DNA of 64,000 nucleotides. It comes from Lolium rigidum. Its lineage: Eukaryota; Streptophyta; Magnoliopsida; Poales; Poaceae. Under the pieces are notes generated by a model that was not told the DNA's origin, ran no database searches, and saw only the letters and a list, made by a program, of their open reading frames with translations. Made by a program: the position numbers and the translations under genes. Shown here one piece after another: positions 1-12,492 of the stretch; position 1 is the first letter of the stretch; the number at the start of each line of letters is the position of its first letter. The DNA lies in NCBI RefSeq assembly GCF_022539505.1, contig NC_061512.1:250682510-250746509 (forward strand). Direction: 5' to 3'.

Positions 1-1389
1 AAAATAGTTTTCAAGAAAAGAAGTTGTTTCGAAAACCTTGGAATGGGGTAGCCCTGCCCAAGTGTGAGTTTATGAAAAGGAAAAGGTTTTTGGGAAGAAA
101 ATTTGCTGGAGGCAAGTGGAGATAAAAATTGTTTTCGAAAAACTTTGGTGACTGAGTACCTGAACTCGGACCTAGCCAAGTACAACCACATTACCCTTTA
201 GTGGGACGGGCGCAGCGTAGTAGTTTGTCTCGCCTTAGTTTGGGTCCTGCAAGTGTAGTGGCAGTCCGACCATGGACGCTTCGACCGGGGTTCTTCCCAT
301 GAGAAGGGACGCAACCCATTTGCCTTTTCAGGTACGCGGGGTACAACGCTATGAGCTCCCATTGAAAGATGCCTAAGAGGTTGGATGGCATTCCGGAGGG
401 TCGGGTGTCGGGGACTTTGCAACTCCTGGGTAAACGGCACCCCGGACTCTGGTGTTGGGAGGTACAACTCATTCGGCATGTCTTAGGCTAAGGCGAGCAA
501 GCGAAAAACTACGATCGGTTATCCGAGCCTCGCGTTTTGACGCTTGGTGAACCAGGGATGATCCCGGCGGATTTATCGGATCTTGTGGGGAAAGTGTACA
601 ACCTCTCGCAGAGTGTAAATCTATTCGAATAGCCGTGTCCACGGTTATGGACGTGGGAATGGAAGCTGCTTGGCATTAAAGAAAGTTTTGGTTTATAAAA
701 GATGTTTTCCAAAATGGGTTTGGGAAAAGGATACCAGTTGGGATCTGGTGGAAATGTACCCGGGAGGTACGGTGGAAAGTTGGAAAAGTTGATTTGGTCA
801 TTCTGATGGCCGGAAAAGAAAATTGGGTCATCCTTACCTATTAGTCTTCAAAAGAAACTTGTTTTCAAAAAGTTTTTCAATGAAGATATAGAGATGTCAT
901 ACTCTCGAGAGAAACTATCTCTCGCTCCTCGTAACCCTAGAATAGTGTCTGCTCCTTGCTACTGCCAAATTGCATATCCTTTACTTCTCTCTAAGGTGGT
1001 TTGCGAGTGCAATTCATAATGTACTCATGGCTTTGTCCCTGGCTATTTACTTGGCCAGACTTGGTGGAGTTCGACAGATGAAGAAGGAGTTGACGACGTC
1101 TATGCGAGCTAGGAACGTCTTCCCAGTCAGTTGCCTGTAGGGTTATGGCATGACTTGGGCCATGCGAACGCTTTCGTCTGAAGTATTTCCGCTGTGTGAT
1201 TGTTGATCTCCTGCCATTGTGGCTCTTATGTAAGTATTGGTCATGTGACCTGTTGTAATCTTTTTATTCGGTACTGTAATGGATGATGTATTTGATACTA
1301 GTTCGGTTATGCTTTCACGACACACTGATCATGGGATCGTGAATGTGTATGCATAACGGGTGTTTCGGACAGCTAGTCCGGGCCCCACA
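1..1389 (+). mobile_element. 5' LTR (3' portion) of a non-autonomous Gypsy-type LTR retrotransposon, cut by window start
   Basis: This stretch matches 8385-9764 over its whole length, with scattered substitutions and many one-base indels, so the two are the LTRs of one element. The left part of this LTR lies outside the window. It ends ...CCCCACA at 1389 and is followed at once by a primer binding site. The many small differences from the other LTR mean the insertion is not recent. The short open frames here are not kept between the two copies, so I treat the LTR as non-coding. Confidence 0.9.
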
Positions 1390-1393
1390 GAGC

Positions 1394-1406
1394 TGGTATC
1401 AGAGCC
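1394..1406 (+). promoter_or_regulatory. Primer binding site (tRNA-iMet type)
   Basis: TGGTATCAGAGCC lies four bases after the 5' LTR end. This is the usual plant LTR-retrotransposon primer site, complementary to the 3' end of initiator methionine tRNA, where reverse transcription begins. It fixes the element's orientation as plus. Confidence 0.92.
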
Positions 1407-3340
1407 ATCCTGACTGTAGGAGACCTTAGTTAGCATGGACGTTAGTTAGGAAACCTAATATTTTGGGAAAACTTATTTATAAAACAAATTATTTTCTTTA
1501 GTAGACTAGAAGACTTATCTTCTAATTTTCTTATCCCTTCAAAACTTCTAATTCTCACCTCGCTCCCTTATTTCCAAAGAATTTGAAAGCTTTTGATTCT
1601 ACTATCTCATCCTCTTCCAAACAAACATATTGGACGATATCCCCCGACTCAGACTCGGAGACTCGAAGTCGAAGATGGGTCAACCATTCAGGAAGTCTCA
1701 AGTATCTCTGACTGCAGCTGCTGAATATTGGATGTCGACTTAGCAGGGATAATAAGATCATCTCTTTGGTTGTCACCAAAGTCTGTCAAGGAGTTGACCT
1801 TGTTCCTCTTTGGACTTGCACGTTTGCAGTCGTCAAGGATCAAGTCCTCAGTTCTTGACTAGTAATTTTTAGGCCAGTCACGAGAAGTTGTCGACTTGGA
1901 GTACCTCCACAGCTACCCCTCTGAACACCTCCGAAGACCTCACACCCCCCCATGATGTTGAGAACAGAAGTTCTACGCAGTTTTCGCCTCCGCCTCAACA
2001 TCGACGACTCAACACCAGGTATACTTCACCACCAACCGCTACAAGGATCAATGTTGAAGTCAATATCAGCAAAATGAAGACGTCTGCATCTCTGACCAAC
2101 CCAAGCCGATAGGATGGATAGGACAAACTCAATTGCTTCGATTGAGCTACCCTGCGTATTAGGTATCCTTGGGTATTTAAAATACCTCGTGTGGTTTTCA
2201 TGATTGCTTGTGGGTTTGTGAATTTGCTGCTTGAGTGCTTGCGATTGTTTGTTGTGTGTATGCTTATTTTAGCCTTCTGGTTTTAAAAAAATCCTTTTTG
2301 TGTGGTAATCCTGTCTAGGAAACCCCCCTAAAATGTTATCCTCACAATCGCTCGAATTTCTAGGAAAAATACTAACTATTAGTTTAAAAGGCTAACGGAG
2401 AACCCTAACTCTAACTTGGGTAACAACGTGATGCAACCCTGTTTTCCTGAGAGTACCTAACTCCAGCACATTCAACTAAGACACCCTGCGACGCCAAGGA
2501 AGCGTAAGCCAGTGCCTTCAAGATTGACTGCAGCTTTGCATGGAGATGAAGCCATATTAATTGGTCTAACCCTAGAGCATAATCTCGCTAACCTTGATGG
2601 TATTTTCTTAAAACTACACCTTGGCACACCTTCTAACAAGCTAAGTGAGCTGTAGCATCGAAGTCAAGTTACTCTACAAGGTCCATCTGGTCCTCTTCAA
2701 GTGAAGTCTTTGAAGACAACTCTGGACTCAAGATTTGGTGGACTTTAATAAGCACCAACCCTAAAGCCGAAGATTTTTTTTTTTTTGATGACTGTTGCTG
2801 CTGCTTTATGTGAAGACCCACAAGGAGTTCCGCTGACTTACTAACTTAACGAGCACCTTACGGAACAGTAAACGCCGTGCGTGCCTCTTGGAGCTACGGA
2901 CTGCACTTCGCCCCTGAAGATTCTTCAACTCAAGACGGGAGATCGATGACTTTCTCAAGAGCGCCTGATAGGACCCCATGGCTGAAGCTCGGAGTTTTCT
3001 CGAATCCCGTTGAACAATCTTAAGGGTGGAAGACTTTGTCTTCCACTAAAAAATTGAAGCTAACTCTAAAACTTTTGACCTTTCTAAAAGCACCGTTTGG
3101 ATGCTCTAACTCTCCAAGAATCGTGGACCCCTCGAACATTGTTAGGAAGCTACAGATCTAACACCGGCATAGGCAAGTCAATCGAAGCGTTCCCTTCACA
3201 AAAATCTACCGTGTCTCCCAGAAGCTGAAGCTGTGACTTTCCGACAACGACACGTCTACGGGAAGATGGAGTCTAACTTAAGTAAACCTATAAAACCTCT
3301 CTAGTCCTACACTTAGTAATCTCGGGACGAGATTATTTTA

Positions 3341-3351
3341 AGGGTGGAAGG
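3341..3351 (+). promoter_or_regulatory. Polypurine tract
   Basis: AGGGTGGAAGG sits just upstream of the TGTAACGCCCC start of the 3' LTR. This is the position and composition expected for the plus-strand primer in reverse transcription of Gypsy elements. Confidence 0.85.
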
Positions 3352-3353
3352 TC

Positions 3354-6300
3354 TGTAACGCCCCAACTTTTGCAACCTTGTTTAGTTGTCCAGAGTGCAA
3401 AAATCAGGGGGGACAAAAACTTTTTAAGTTTTTCTTGTGCTAGCTGTCATGTGTTTGGTTGAAATGTGTCTGACTTTGTTTGATGAGTGGTGTTTTTTAG
3501 ATAATGTTAAGTGAAGTACCTCAACCCACATCTTCTTATCTGGAGAAACACTCATGCTATGGCCCCTCTCGTATTACTTTAACCTACTCCCTTCAAAAGT
3601 ATTTGAACTTTTTAACACAACACAAAAACCTATTTTGTTTTGTCTTTGGACTCAAAGTCTTAATTCAAAACGTCTTGAAAAATTCCTTTTCTTTAAATTG
3701 GCTACGGTCACTTAGATCGTAGTATTAATAGGTGTTTCAAAAACTGTTGTTGATACAAGGTATTTGCCAAATGGCATACCCCTACTTTGTGTGACTTTGA
3801 AATTTTATAAAAGCTTTTGTCTGCAGTTTCGAGTTCCAAAAGTAAAATGGAGTGATCCATATTTTATTCTAATTCGACTTTGGATCATACTACTCTTCTA
3901 AAAAAAAAAAAAAAAACCTCTCTCATCTCAAAGGTTTCAAGTAAACTTTTTTTATCTATTTTAAATCTAATAAGGGCCATAGGCACCAAAAATAATTAGA
4001 GGACTATTTGATTTGTGATTAGATAACCTTGGCATTTTCCTTGCCACTAATATGTCTCATTGATCTATCATCACATGTCATTGCTAGAAATTGTTGTATC
4101 GGCCCTGCTTTCAAATGATGATCATCATGTCTACTTCACCTAGTATTTTGCAACCTCACCACATCTATACCAACTCTCTAATATGCTCATCATCATCCAT
4201 TTATTCACCAAACTATAAATTGAACCATTTGGCCACTAGATCCTTTTTGGACATTGACCTTCATCTCCATCTCCTAATTCTTAGTGCCATTAAATCCTTC
4301 CTTATGTATCCAAGAGTTTAACCATATGGGCAACACCATCTAGTCCGCCTACATTGTCAATTGGACAATTTACTTGTCATTATTTGCTTGGCTTAGGAGA
4401 GTGGCCGACCATGCATTTGCATGGCACTTCGTGGCCAAATATCACTCCCTCTCTTTTACCTTTCTTTCCTACTCTCTCCACTCCGGATATCCATGCACGC
4501 ATCACTACAAAAACCCAATCCTAGCATCACTCTGAAAATCATCCGAATTCTGAAAACTGTCAAAACCAACTCCTGGCAGTAATCCCTGCAGATCAACGAA
4601 ATGCTCCACTTTCGACCTCTCCCTTTCCCTCATTTCTCAACTAAATTTTCATCTCTAAAATTCCTTGTGATCGTGGATGTATCCTCAACAGCTTAGAAGA
4701 AAATTCGGCTCATTCCGAGCACCCATGTGCTCCTGGAGAAAATGTGAAAAGCGGTTGATCTCATCGAATTTCAGAAAATGACCTTCAGGTTCACCTACAG
4801 TCTCGACTTTGAGCCTTCCTCCTGCCCTCGTCCCTCCACCATTAATTCCTATGTAAAATTCTTGATAAAGTTGGTACCTTCCTCTTCGCCATGCAATAAA
4901 TTTTATATCAAATCGTGCTCTGAGGTGTTAGCAGGAATTCAGCAAAATCGACCCGGTGAAGCTGTTATCTCTGAATTTCAGTTATGAGTTTGGGCATCAG
5001 TATTTTTCCTCTACTTTGGCACTCTTTTTCTCCATCGTTTCGCAACCGTTTGTCTGTCTGAAAATTTCCCGGTACAGCTGGTACTACCCTCTACATCTTT
5101 GATGTTCACCTTTTTTACGTGAATGCGTTTGCATCGAGCTGAAGCTAGGTGGAAAGTGAGGCTCGTTAAATTTCTGCAGCCTGAAAGTTTCGATTCATTG
5201 ATCAGCTCGATCTGATCCTCTCTCCCCCCGGGCCTCCCTTGTCCTCTTCCTTTGGCACGTCCTTCCGTCACGAGCGCCACCCACGGCACCTGCTCATCTC
5301 CCTGTCCGTTTCCTCTTGGTCGAGCTCGCCGCGCACGGCCACCGCCCGACGTCAGACGCCACGTCGCAGCAGAATGCCGGCCAACCCCGACCTCGCCGCA
5401 TATCTCCCCACACTCCTGCACATCACCCTTTCCTTGCACGCTCAACTGGTGAGGACGGCTGCGGGGCTCGAGCTGATTCTCCTCCGTCACGAGAGCTTGA
5501 CCGCCCAAAACCGCCTGTCCGTGGCGACCACGTCGCCCAGTGCACGACGCCACCCCGCACCCCACCCCCTCTACTGGTCGTTTCAGACCACAAACGACGA
5601 ATCAGAGACCCGCCGGACTCCCTCCCGTGCCAGGCCATCCTCCCTATTTTCTTTTGCACGCCGCCCTGGTTGTCGACCTGTGATGCGTCATTTCGTCGAG
5701 CACCTGGAAGGCGGACACAACAACTCGACGCCCTCGGTTCCGCACGCAGCGCCCGGCCATTAGCTACCTTCCAAGGAACCCCCGCACCACACGCTGCTGC
5801 GCCAGCACCGCCCCTCTCCGCCAACCCTTGCTGCCGCCCCTCTCCTCACCTTGTCCGTGCACCCGGTGCACCACGAGTTCATGCAGCTCGCTTAAAGGCC
5901 CCAGGCCACCTCTCTCTTTCTCCTTAGCCACCAGACTCCTCCCTCACTCACCCAATACCACCCAAGCGAAGGGAGCCCGTCTCTCTCTCTATCCCTTGTG
6001 TTCATCGTCGAGCACCTCGGCTGACCGGCGATGGTTGCGGTCGCCACGCTCCACCTTTTCTCTCCCTCTCTGTTCCCTGGAGTTCACACTGAAACGCTCG
6101 TTCTGATGCCATTTCGGTTTTCCTTGTAGTATCCTGTAGCTGCCGTCATCGATCCGTCGCTGTCACTGTCTGCCCGTGGCGCCCGACCTCGACGTCGCCC
6201 ACGCTGTCGACCTGGCGACCATCCGCACGTCGTCTGGTCATCCGCGTGTCCACCTCCCTCGCCCACGACCAGCCCCGCAGGTGAGCGTCCGCTCGTCTCC

Positions 6301-9300
6301 GGCGAGTCCACGCCACCGCCACGGACGACGTCTCGCGCGCCCGCGTCCTCAGCGACGTCCGGGAGGCCGGTGTTGCAAGCACGCGCAGCCGTCCGGGTCT
6401 CCCTAGCTCCGTCGCCACTCAACGCCGCCTCTACATCTCCGACTAGCCCCGCCGGTGAGCATCGCCTTGCCCCTGTCTCGCCTCCGTCGCGGAGACGCGG
6501 CCGCGCAGCTGTTTTTCCGTACCTTCGGCGCTCGTTGCGAGCGCCCGTGGCCATCGCATGGATGCATGCAGGCGGGCCCCGTCCAAGCCATGATGGGCCG
6601 CACACCTGCCAATCGTCGCCCGTGCGCACGTAGAGAGCTGGGCCGGATCTGGCCCGAGCCAGGGTTTCGGCCTAGTTCTCTTTTTCCTTTTTCTCTCTCG
6701 GCAAATATTACCCTGTGAGATGCAGCTTAGGTTTTAATCGTTTAAAAATTCATATTAGGTTCAAATTGAGTGATTAAAATTTCTAAATACTCTTTAAAAA
6801 TTCCTAACCAACCAGTTTTGTATTCATGTGTTTTTATATTTTAATTTTGTGCCGATAATTGCTCCTACCGAAATGTTCGTTGTTAGAGTATTTTAATTCA
6901 TTGTGTGATCTTGGTGGACTATTTTTGTGTGAAACCAATTTTGTTGTGCAGTATAAGTCAATACCTATATTTTGGAAGAGGTCTCACATGCAGGAGTTTC
7001 CTCGATGTTTCATGGTTAATAGATTCAGATCTGTCCAATAGGTCTTTGTGTGATTTTTATTTTAAAAAAATAAAACTGGTTTTGAAACAAACCCAAATCC
7101 CAGTGCTAGGTATCATCTTAGGCTACTAGTGTGACAAAGTAAATATTTTTCAGATTTGTAGTTTAATTCTAAGAAATTTATTACTGAAATAGTGCGCCTT
7201 TTCAGTATTTGATTTTTGTAAATTCTTTTACAAATCAGAAAAATACCAAACCAGTGGGGTTAGCTCACCTTTAGCATTAGCTATCCAGAGGTATGCTTGG
7301 TGTTGGTTGGTGATGCTCTGATACTGGTGTACCTAGCTTTGGATTGGCTCTAGTTTCTGTCTTATTTAAATTTTCTAAATTAATTAAAACTTTATTTGCA
7401 TGTGATTCTCGTGGAAGTGTGTTCTAAATGTTGTTAGCTTTCAGTAGGTATGCTGCATGCATTCTTGTGACTTACAGAAAGATTTAGGCCATTTAAATGG
7501 TTCCTAAGTCATTTCTGGTTTTATAAAAATCATATCTATTGTTTTTAAAACCCAAATTTAATGAATCCAATTTCTGTAGCTTTATAAAATCAAGTTTTAC
7601 TCTCTGTGATTTTACCAAATTTTTATGTGAATTTTTATAAAGTGGTTTGTTAATGTGGTGTTATTGCTTATTTTACCCATAGGGAAATTGCGTTGTTTTC
7701 GTTTAAAAAAGTTTTGTAATGAACTTTGGAACCAAATCCTTTTTGGTGGTTTCCAAGATTCATTACCTGCCATTACTCGTGCGGATTATATTTTGGTGTG
7801 AGGTAGAGCCTTTTTATGCTAATAGCTGTTTTGTTAAGGTCTTTCCTAGTGATGATAAAAATAGTCCTTTTATAAATAAAATCTTGCCATAGGTGCTATT
7901 TGATTGATTTGTTTAGGGCCTCTGATTGATTGGTTTGCTACTATATTGAGTGTGTGGTTGCTGCTATGGCTATGTGTTGATTGTTCGCCTTTTATTTTGT
8001 GACGTTAGAATGCGAACGCTACCGGAGAAGGGGAGGATCTCGGTGAGGATTTCGAAGAGGAAGGAAACGCAAAAGGTTCGTGAAGATGAAGTCCAGGGAC
8101 AAATAGCCAACCAAGGCAAGCCACCTCTTGATGCATACCTTGTCCTAAATATCTTGCTCTTGCATTATTACAAGCTTTATAAATTGCATGGTTTTTATTT
8201 TATTTATGTGAGTGGTTCTACCACTCGAAGTTTTATTATTCCACCCTCACGGGTGCAGCTCTCGTGATACCTACTGATCCAACACTTGCTAGAGATATGG
8301 TGCTTAACACCTATTCATCCTTGTCGCCGCTTTTCAAAGAAAAGTTGGACTATAGGTTGGGAGCCCTCTTTAAAAAGGTTTGTGAAAATATTTTCAAGAA
8401 AGAAGTGTTTCGAAAACCTTGGAATGGGGTAGCCCTGCCCAAGTGTGAGTTTATGAAAAGGAAAAGGTTCTTGGGAAGAAAAATTGCTGGAGGCAAGTGG
8501 AGAAAATTGTTTTCGAAAAACTTTGGTGACTGAGTACCTAACCGGACCTAGCCAGTACAACCACATTACCCTTTAGTGGGACGGGGCGTAGCGTAGTAGT
8601 TTGCCTCGCCTTAGTTTGGGTCCTGCAAGTGTAGTGGCAGTCCGACCATGGACGCTTCGACCGGGGTTCTTCCCATGAGAAGGGACGCAACCCATTTGCC
8701 TTTTCAGGTACGCGGGGTACAACGCATGAGCTCCCATTGAAAGATGCCTAAGAAGTTGGATGGCATTCCGGAGGGTCGGGTGTCGGGGACTTTGCAACTC
8801 CTGGGTAAACGGCAGCCCGGACTCTGGTGTTGGGAGGTACAACTCATTCGGCATGTCTTAGGCTAAGGCGAGCAAGCGAAAAACTACGATCGGTTATCCG
8901 AGCCTCGCGTTTTGACGCTTGGTGAACCAGGGATGATCCCGGCGGATTTATCGGATCTTGTGGGGAAAGTGTACAACCTCTGCAGAGTGTAAATCTATTC
9001 GAATAGCCGTGTCCACGGTTATGGACGTGGGAATGGAAGCTGCTTGGCATTAAAGAAAGTTTTGGTTTATAAAAATGTTTTCCAAAGGGTTTGGAAAAGG
9101 ATACCAGTGGGACTGGTGGAAATGTACCTGGGAGGTACGGTGGAAAGTTGGAAAAGTTGTTTTGGTCATATTGAGTTGGCCGGAAAGGAAAATGGGTCGC
9201 CCTTACCTATTAGTCTTCAAAAGAAACTTGTTTTCAAAAAGGTTTTCAACAAATATATAGAGATGTCATACTCTCGAGAGAAACTATCTCTCACTCCTTG

Positions 9301-9764
9301 TAACCCTAGAATAGTGCCTATTCCTTGCTACTGCCAAATATGCATATCTTTTACTTCTCTCTAAGGTGGTTTTGCGAGTACAATTCATAATGTACTCATG
9401 GCTTTGTCCCTGGCTATTTACTTGGCCAGACTTGGTGGAGTTCGACAGATGAAGAAGAAGTTGACGACGTCTATGCGAGCTAGGAACGTCTTCCCGAGCC
9501 GGGTTGCTTCGTAGGGTTATGGCATGATTTGGGCCAGGCGAACGCTTTCGTCTGAAGTATCTCCGCTGTGTGATTATTGATCTCCTGCCATTGTGGCTCT
9601 TATGTAAGTATTGGTCATGTGACCTGTTGTAATCTTTTTATTCGGTATTGTAATGGATGATGTATTTGATACCAGTTCGGTTATGCTTTCACGACACACT
9701 GATCATGGGATCGTGAATGTGTATGCATAACGGGTGTTTCGGACAGCTAGTCCGGGGCCCCACA
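3354..9764 (+). mobile_element. 3' LTR, unusually long (about 6.4 kb), of the Gypsy-type element
   Basis: The LTR starts TGTAACGCCCC after the polypurine tract and ends CCCCACA at 9764; its last 1.38 kb matches the 5' LTR fragment. At 6411 bases it is far longer than typical plant LTRs of 0.3-2 kb and about three times longer than the element's internal domain. The base after the LTR begins CAGAC, which is the middle of the array repeat (compare GTGACAGACC at 12490). The element therefore landed inside an array unit, and CAGAC is the likely 5 bp target duplication; its partner lies left of the window. Confidence 0.85.
5200..6660. other. CpG-rich block inside the long LTR
   Basis: About 1.4 kb that is strongly C+G and CpG rich, while the LTR on both sides is AT rich. 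Long frames on both strands (up to about 200 codons) are what such composition produces by chance. I see no conserved domain in them. It could be promoter or leader sequence within the LTR, or captured host DNA. No function is assigned. Confidence 0.5.
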
Positions 9765-12492
9765 CAGACCTGTTGGTGTAAAAACTCGGTTGATTATAAT
9801 AGTGCATTAGAACAAAGTTTCCTATGGATTCAAGGGTAGGAAATCCAAGTTAACTCATTTACGTGTTAAACTTATCTAAATCTTGGTCAAACATAGGATT
9901 TGACCAAGATTCAAATGGGCAGAAAAATAAAAAAACAGAAAAATGAAAAACCAAATCACATAGTCTTCTTATGTCATATAGTAAGCATTAAAGTTGATAA
10001 ACAAGGTCCATACATATTCAAACCACACAAATCATGTATCTATACCCCCTAACCCCTAAATTAATTAACTATGTCTTATGAAGTCAAGCATGTGAAGGTG
10101 GTTATGAAGTTCAAACATGGAAATTTCAAAAACCATCCTAAGAGCTACATTTTGGGGTGACTAAGAAGGATACATGCTTCCCTTTTCATTTTCATGTTTT
10201 AAACTTGTTTAAATTATCTTGGTCAAACCTAGGATTAGACAAGATTCAAATGGGCATCAAAATTGAAAAAAATTCAGCAAAAAGAAAAACCAAAGCAAAT
10301 AGTTTTCTTATGTCATATAGTAAGCATTAAAGTTGATAAACAAGGTCTAGACATATTCAAACCAGACAAATCATGTAGCTATACCCCTAACCCCTAAACT
10401 CGATCTTATGAAGTGAAGTCAAGCATGTGAAGAGAAGTGGTTTTGGGTTTCAAACATGGAAATTTCAAAAACCTCCCAAAAGCTTCATTTTAGAGTGACT
10501 AAGAAGGATCCATGCTTCCCTTTTCATTTTCATGTTTTAAACTTGTTTAAATTATCTTGGTCGTCAAACCTAGGATTTGACAAGATTCAAATGGGCATCA
10601 TCAAATTGAAAAAAAAACAGAAAAAAGAAAAACCAAAGCAAATAGTTTTCGTATGTCATATAGTAAGCATTGAAGTTGATAAACAAGGTCCATACATATT
10701 CAAACCACACAAATCATGTATCTATACCCCTAACCCCTAAATTGATTAACTATGTCTTATGAAGTCAAGCATGTGAAGAGAAGTGGTTTTGGGTTTCAAA
10801 CATGGAAATTTCAAAAACCTCCCAAAAGCTTCATTTTAGAGTGACTAAGAAGGATCCATGCTTACATTTGCATTTTCATATTTTAAACTTGTTTAAATCA
10901 TTATCAAACCTAGGATTTGACCAAGATACAAATGGGTGGGCACAAAATTCAAAAAAATCAGAAAAATGAAAAACAAAAGCACATAGTCTTCTTATATATG
11001 TCATATCGTAAGCATTCGAGTTGATAAACGAGGTCTAGGTATATCCAAACCAGACAAATCATGTATCTACCCCACGTCGATCTTATGAAGTCTAGCATGA
11101 AGAGAAGTCGTTTTGGGTTTCAAACATGGAAATTTCAAGAACATCCCAAAAGCTTCATTTTAGAGTGACTAAGAAGGATACATGCTTAACTTTTAATTTC
11201 CATGTTTTAAACTTGTTTAAATCTTGGTTGAACCTAGGATTTGACCAAGATTCAAATATATGGGCATAAAATTCAAAAAAAAAACAGAAAAATGAAAAAC
11301 CAAAGCACATAGTCTTCTTATGTCTATAGTTAGCATTAAAGTTGATAAACAGGTCTAGACATATTCAAACTAGAAAATCATGTATATATCTACACCCCTA
11401 ACCCTAAACTCTGTCTTATGAAGTCAAGCATGCATGAAGAGAAGTGGTTTTTTTGTTTCAAACATGGAAATTTCAAAAACCCTCCCAAGAGCTACATTTT
11501 GGGGTGACTAAGAAGGATAGATGCTTATTTTTTCATATTCATGATTTAAACTTGTTTAAACCATGGTCAAACCTAGGATTTGACCAAGATTCAAATGGGC
11601 ATCAAAATTGAAAAAAAAATCAGCAAAAAGAAAAACCAAAGCAAATAGTTTTCTTATGTTATATAGTAAGCATTAAAGTTGATAAACGAGGTCTAGACAT
11701 ATTCAAACCAGACAAATCATGTATCTATACCCCCTAACCCCTAAACTCCGTCTTATGAAGTCAAGCATGAAGAGAAGTGGTTTTGGGTTTCAAACATGGA
11801 AATTTCAAAAACCTCCCAAAAGCCCCTTTTCAAATATTTCAAACTTATTCAAATTTGGTTCAAATTTGAAAGACATACAAGTTATAGCACACATATTGCA
11901 TACATTTTCACACAAACTGCACTAGATGCTAACCCTATAATTTGAGGCCATTTGGATGAGGTCGAAAAAATTCTTGGATTAGAATCGTGTTGTTCGAACC
12001 CCGTAGTTGGATTTTTTTTGAACCCTTGATCCGTAGAACTGGGCAAAACCCGAGTTTAACCTATTTAATTATAGATTCGTATATCGATTTTTCTACTACC
12101 TTTTTATTATTACTATGCAGCACATGGGTGTTTGCCCGTCGAGTGAAACTCGGAGGAAGAGGGATCACTCGGAAGGAGAGAAGAAGGGAGAGCATTATGG
12201 TGTCTCCCCTTTTTCGGGTGATGATGTTGACTTTTGTGCAGGGTTTGTCAGTGAGCAGGAGGTGCGAGCGAGCGAGCGAGCGAGCGAGTCGAGCGAGGCC
12301 GAGAATGAGGGAGATTTGTTTTTTTTGTGAGAGGGACAACCGAAGGATCCAGAAGGACCCACAGACTTCCAATACGCATCCTGATGCGTCTTCTCTTGAC
12401 AAAGAAGATGGCTGGGAGTTTGCGTACCTATTGCACGTGACTTGTGCTCACCGAAGTGTGGGACCTCAAGCGTGGGCACCACACGTAAGTGA
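9765..12492. repeat. Array unit 1 (2728 bp), lacks the first B block
   Basis: Its order is S0-S1-S2-S3-S4-S5-B-C. S0 is full length and runs straight into S1 near 10157, whereas the other complete units have a B block between S0 and S1. The single B block is at about 11823-12055 and C follows. The left edge is the retrotransposon insertion point. Confidence 0.85.

Larger units (their letters stand above)
1390..3353 (+). mobile_element. Short internal domain of the retrotransposon, no gag-pol
   Basis: Only about 1.96 kb separates the two LTRs. No frame carries recognisable gag, protease, reverse transcriptase, RNase H or integrase motifs. The longest frames are about 75 residues and look random. 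The last part (about 3170-3340) resembles the eroded 3' tail of a Gypsy polyprotein running into the polypurine tract. The element would need enzymes from a related autonomous copy. I classify it as a LARD-like non-autonomous element; I do not recognise the named family. Confidence 0.75.

Noticed and set aside
4503..4515. CACTACAAAAACC as a CACTA left end
   Set aside because: It lies inside the long LTR, differs from the CACTACAAGAAAAG terminus at 47746 and has no matching partner or target duplication.
5200..6660. Overlapping long frames (174-203 codons) as genes
   Set aside because: Several frames on both strands are open at once because of high GC; none has a domain, and the block lies inside an LTR.
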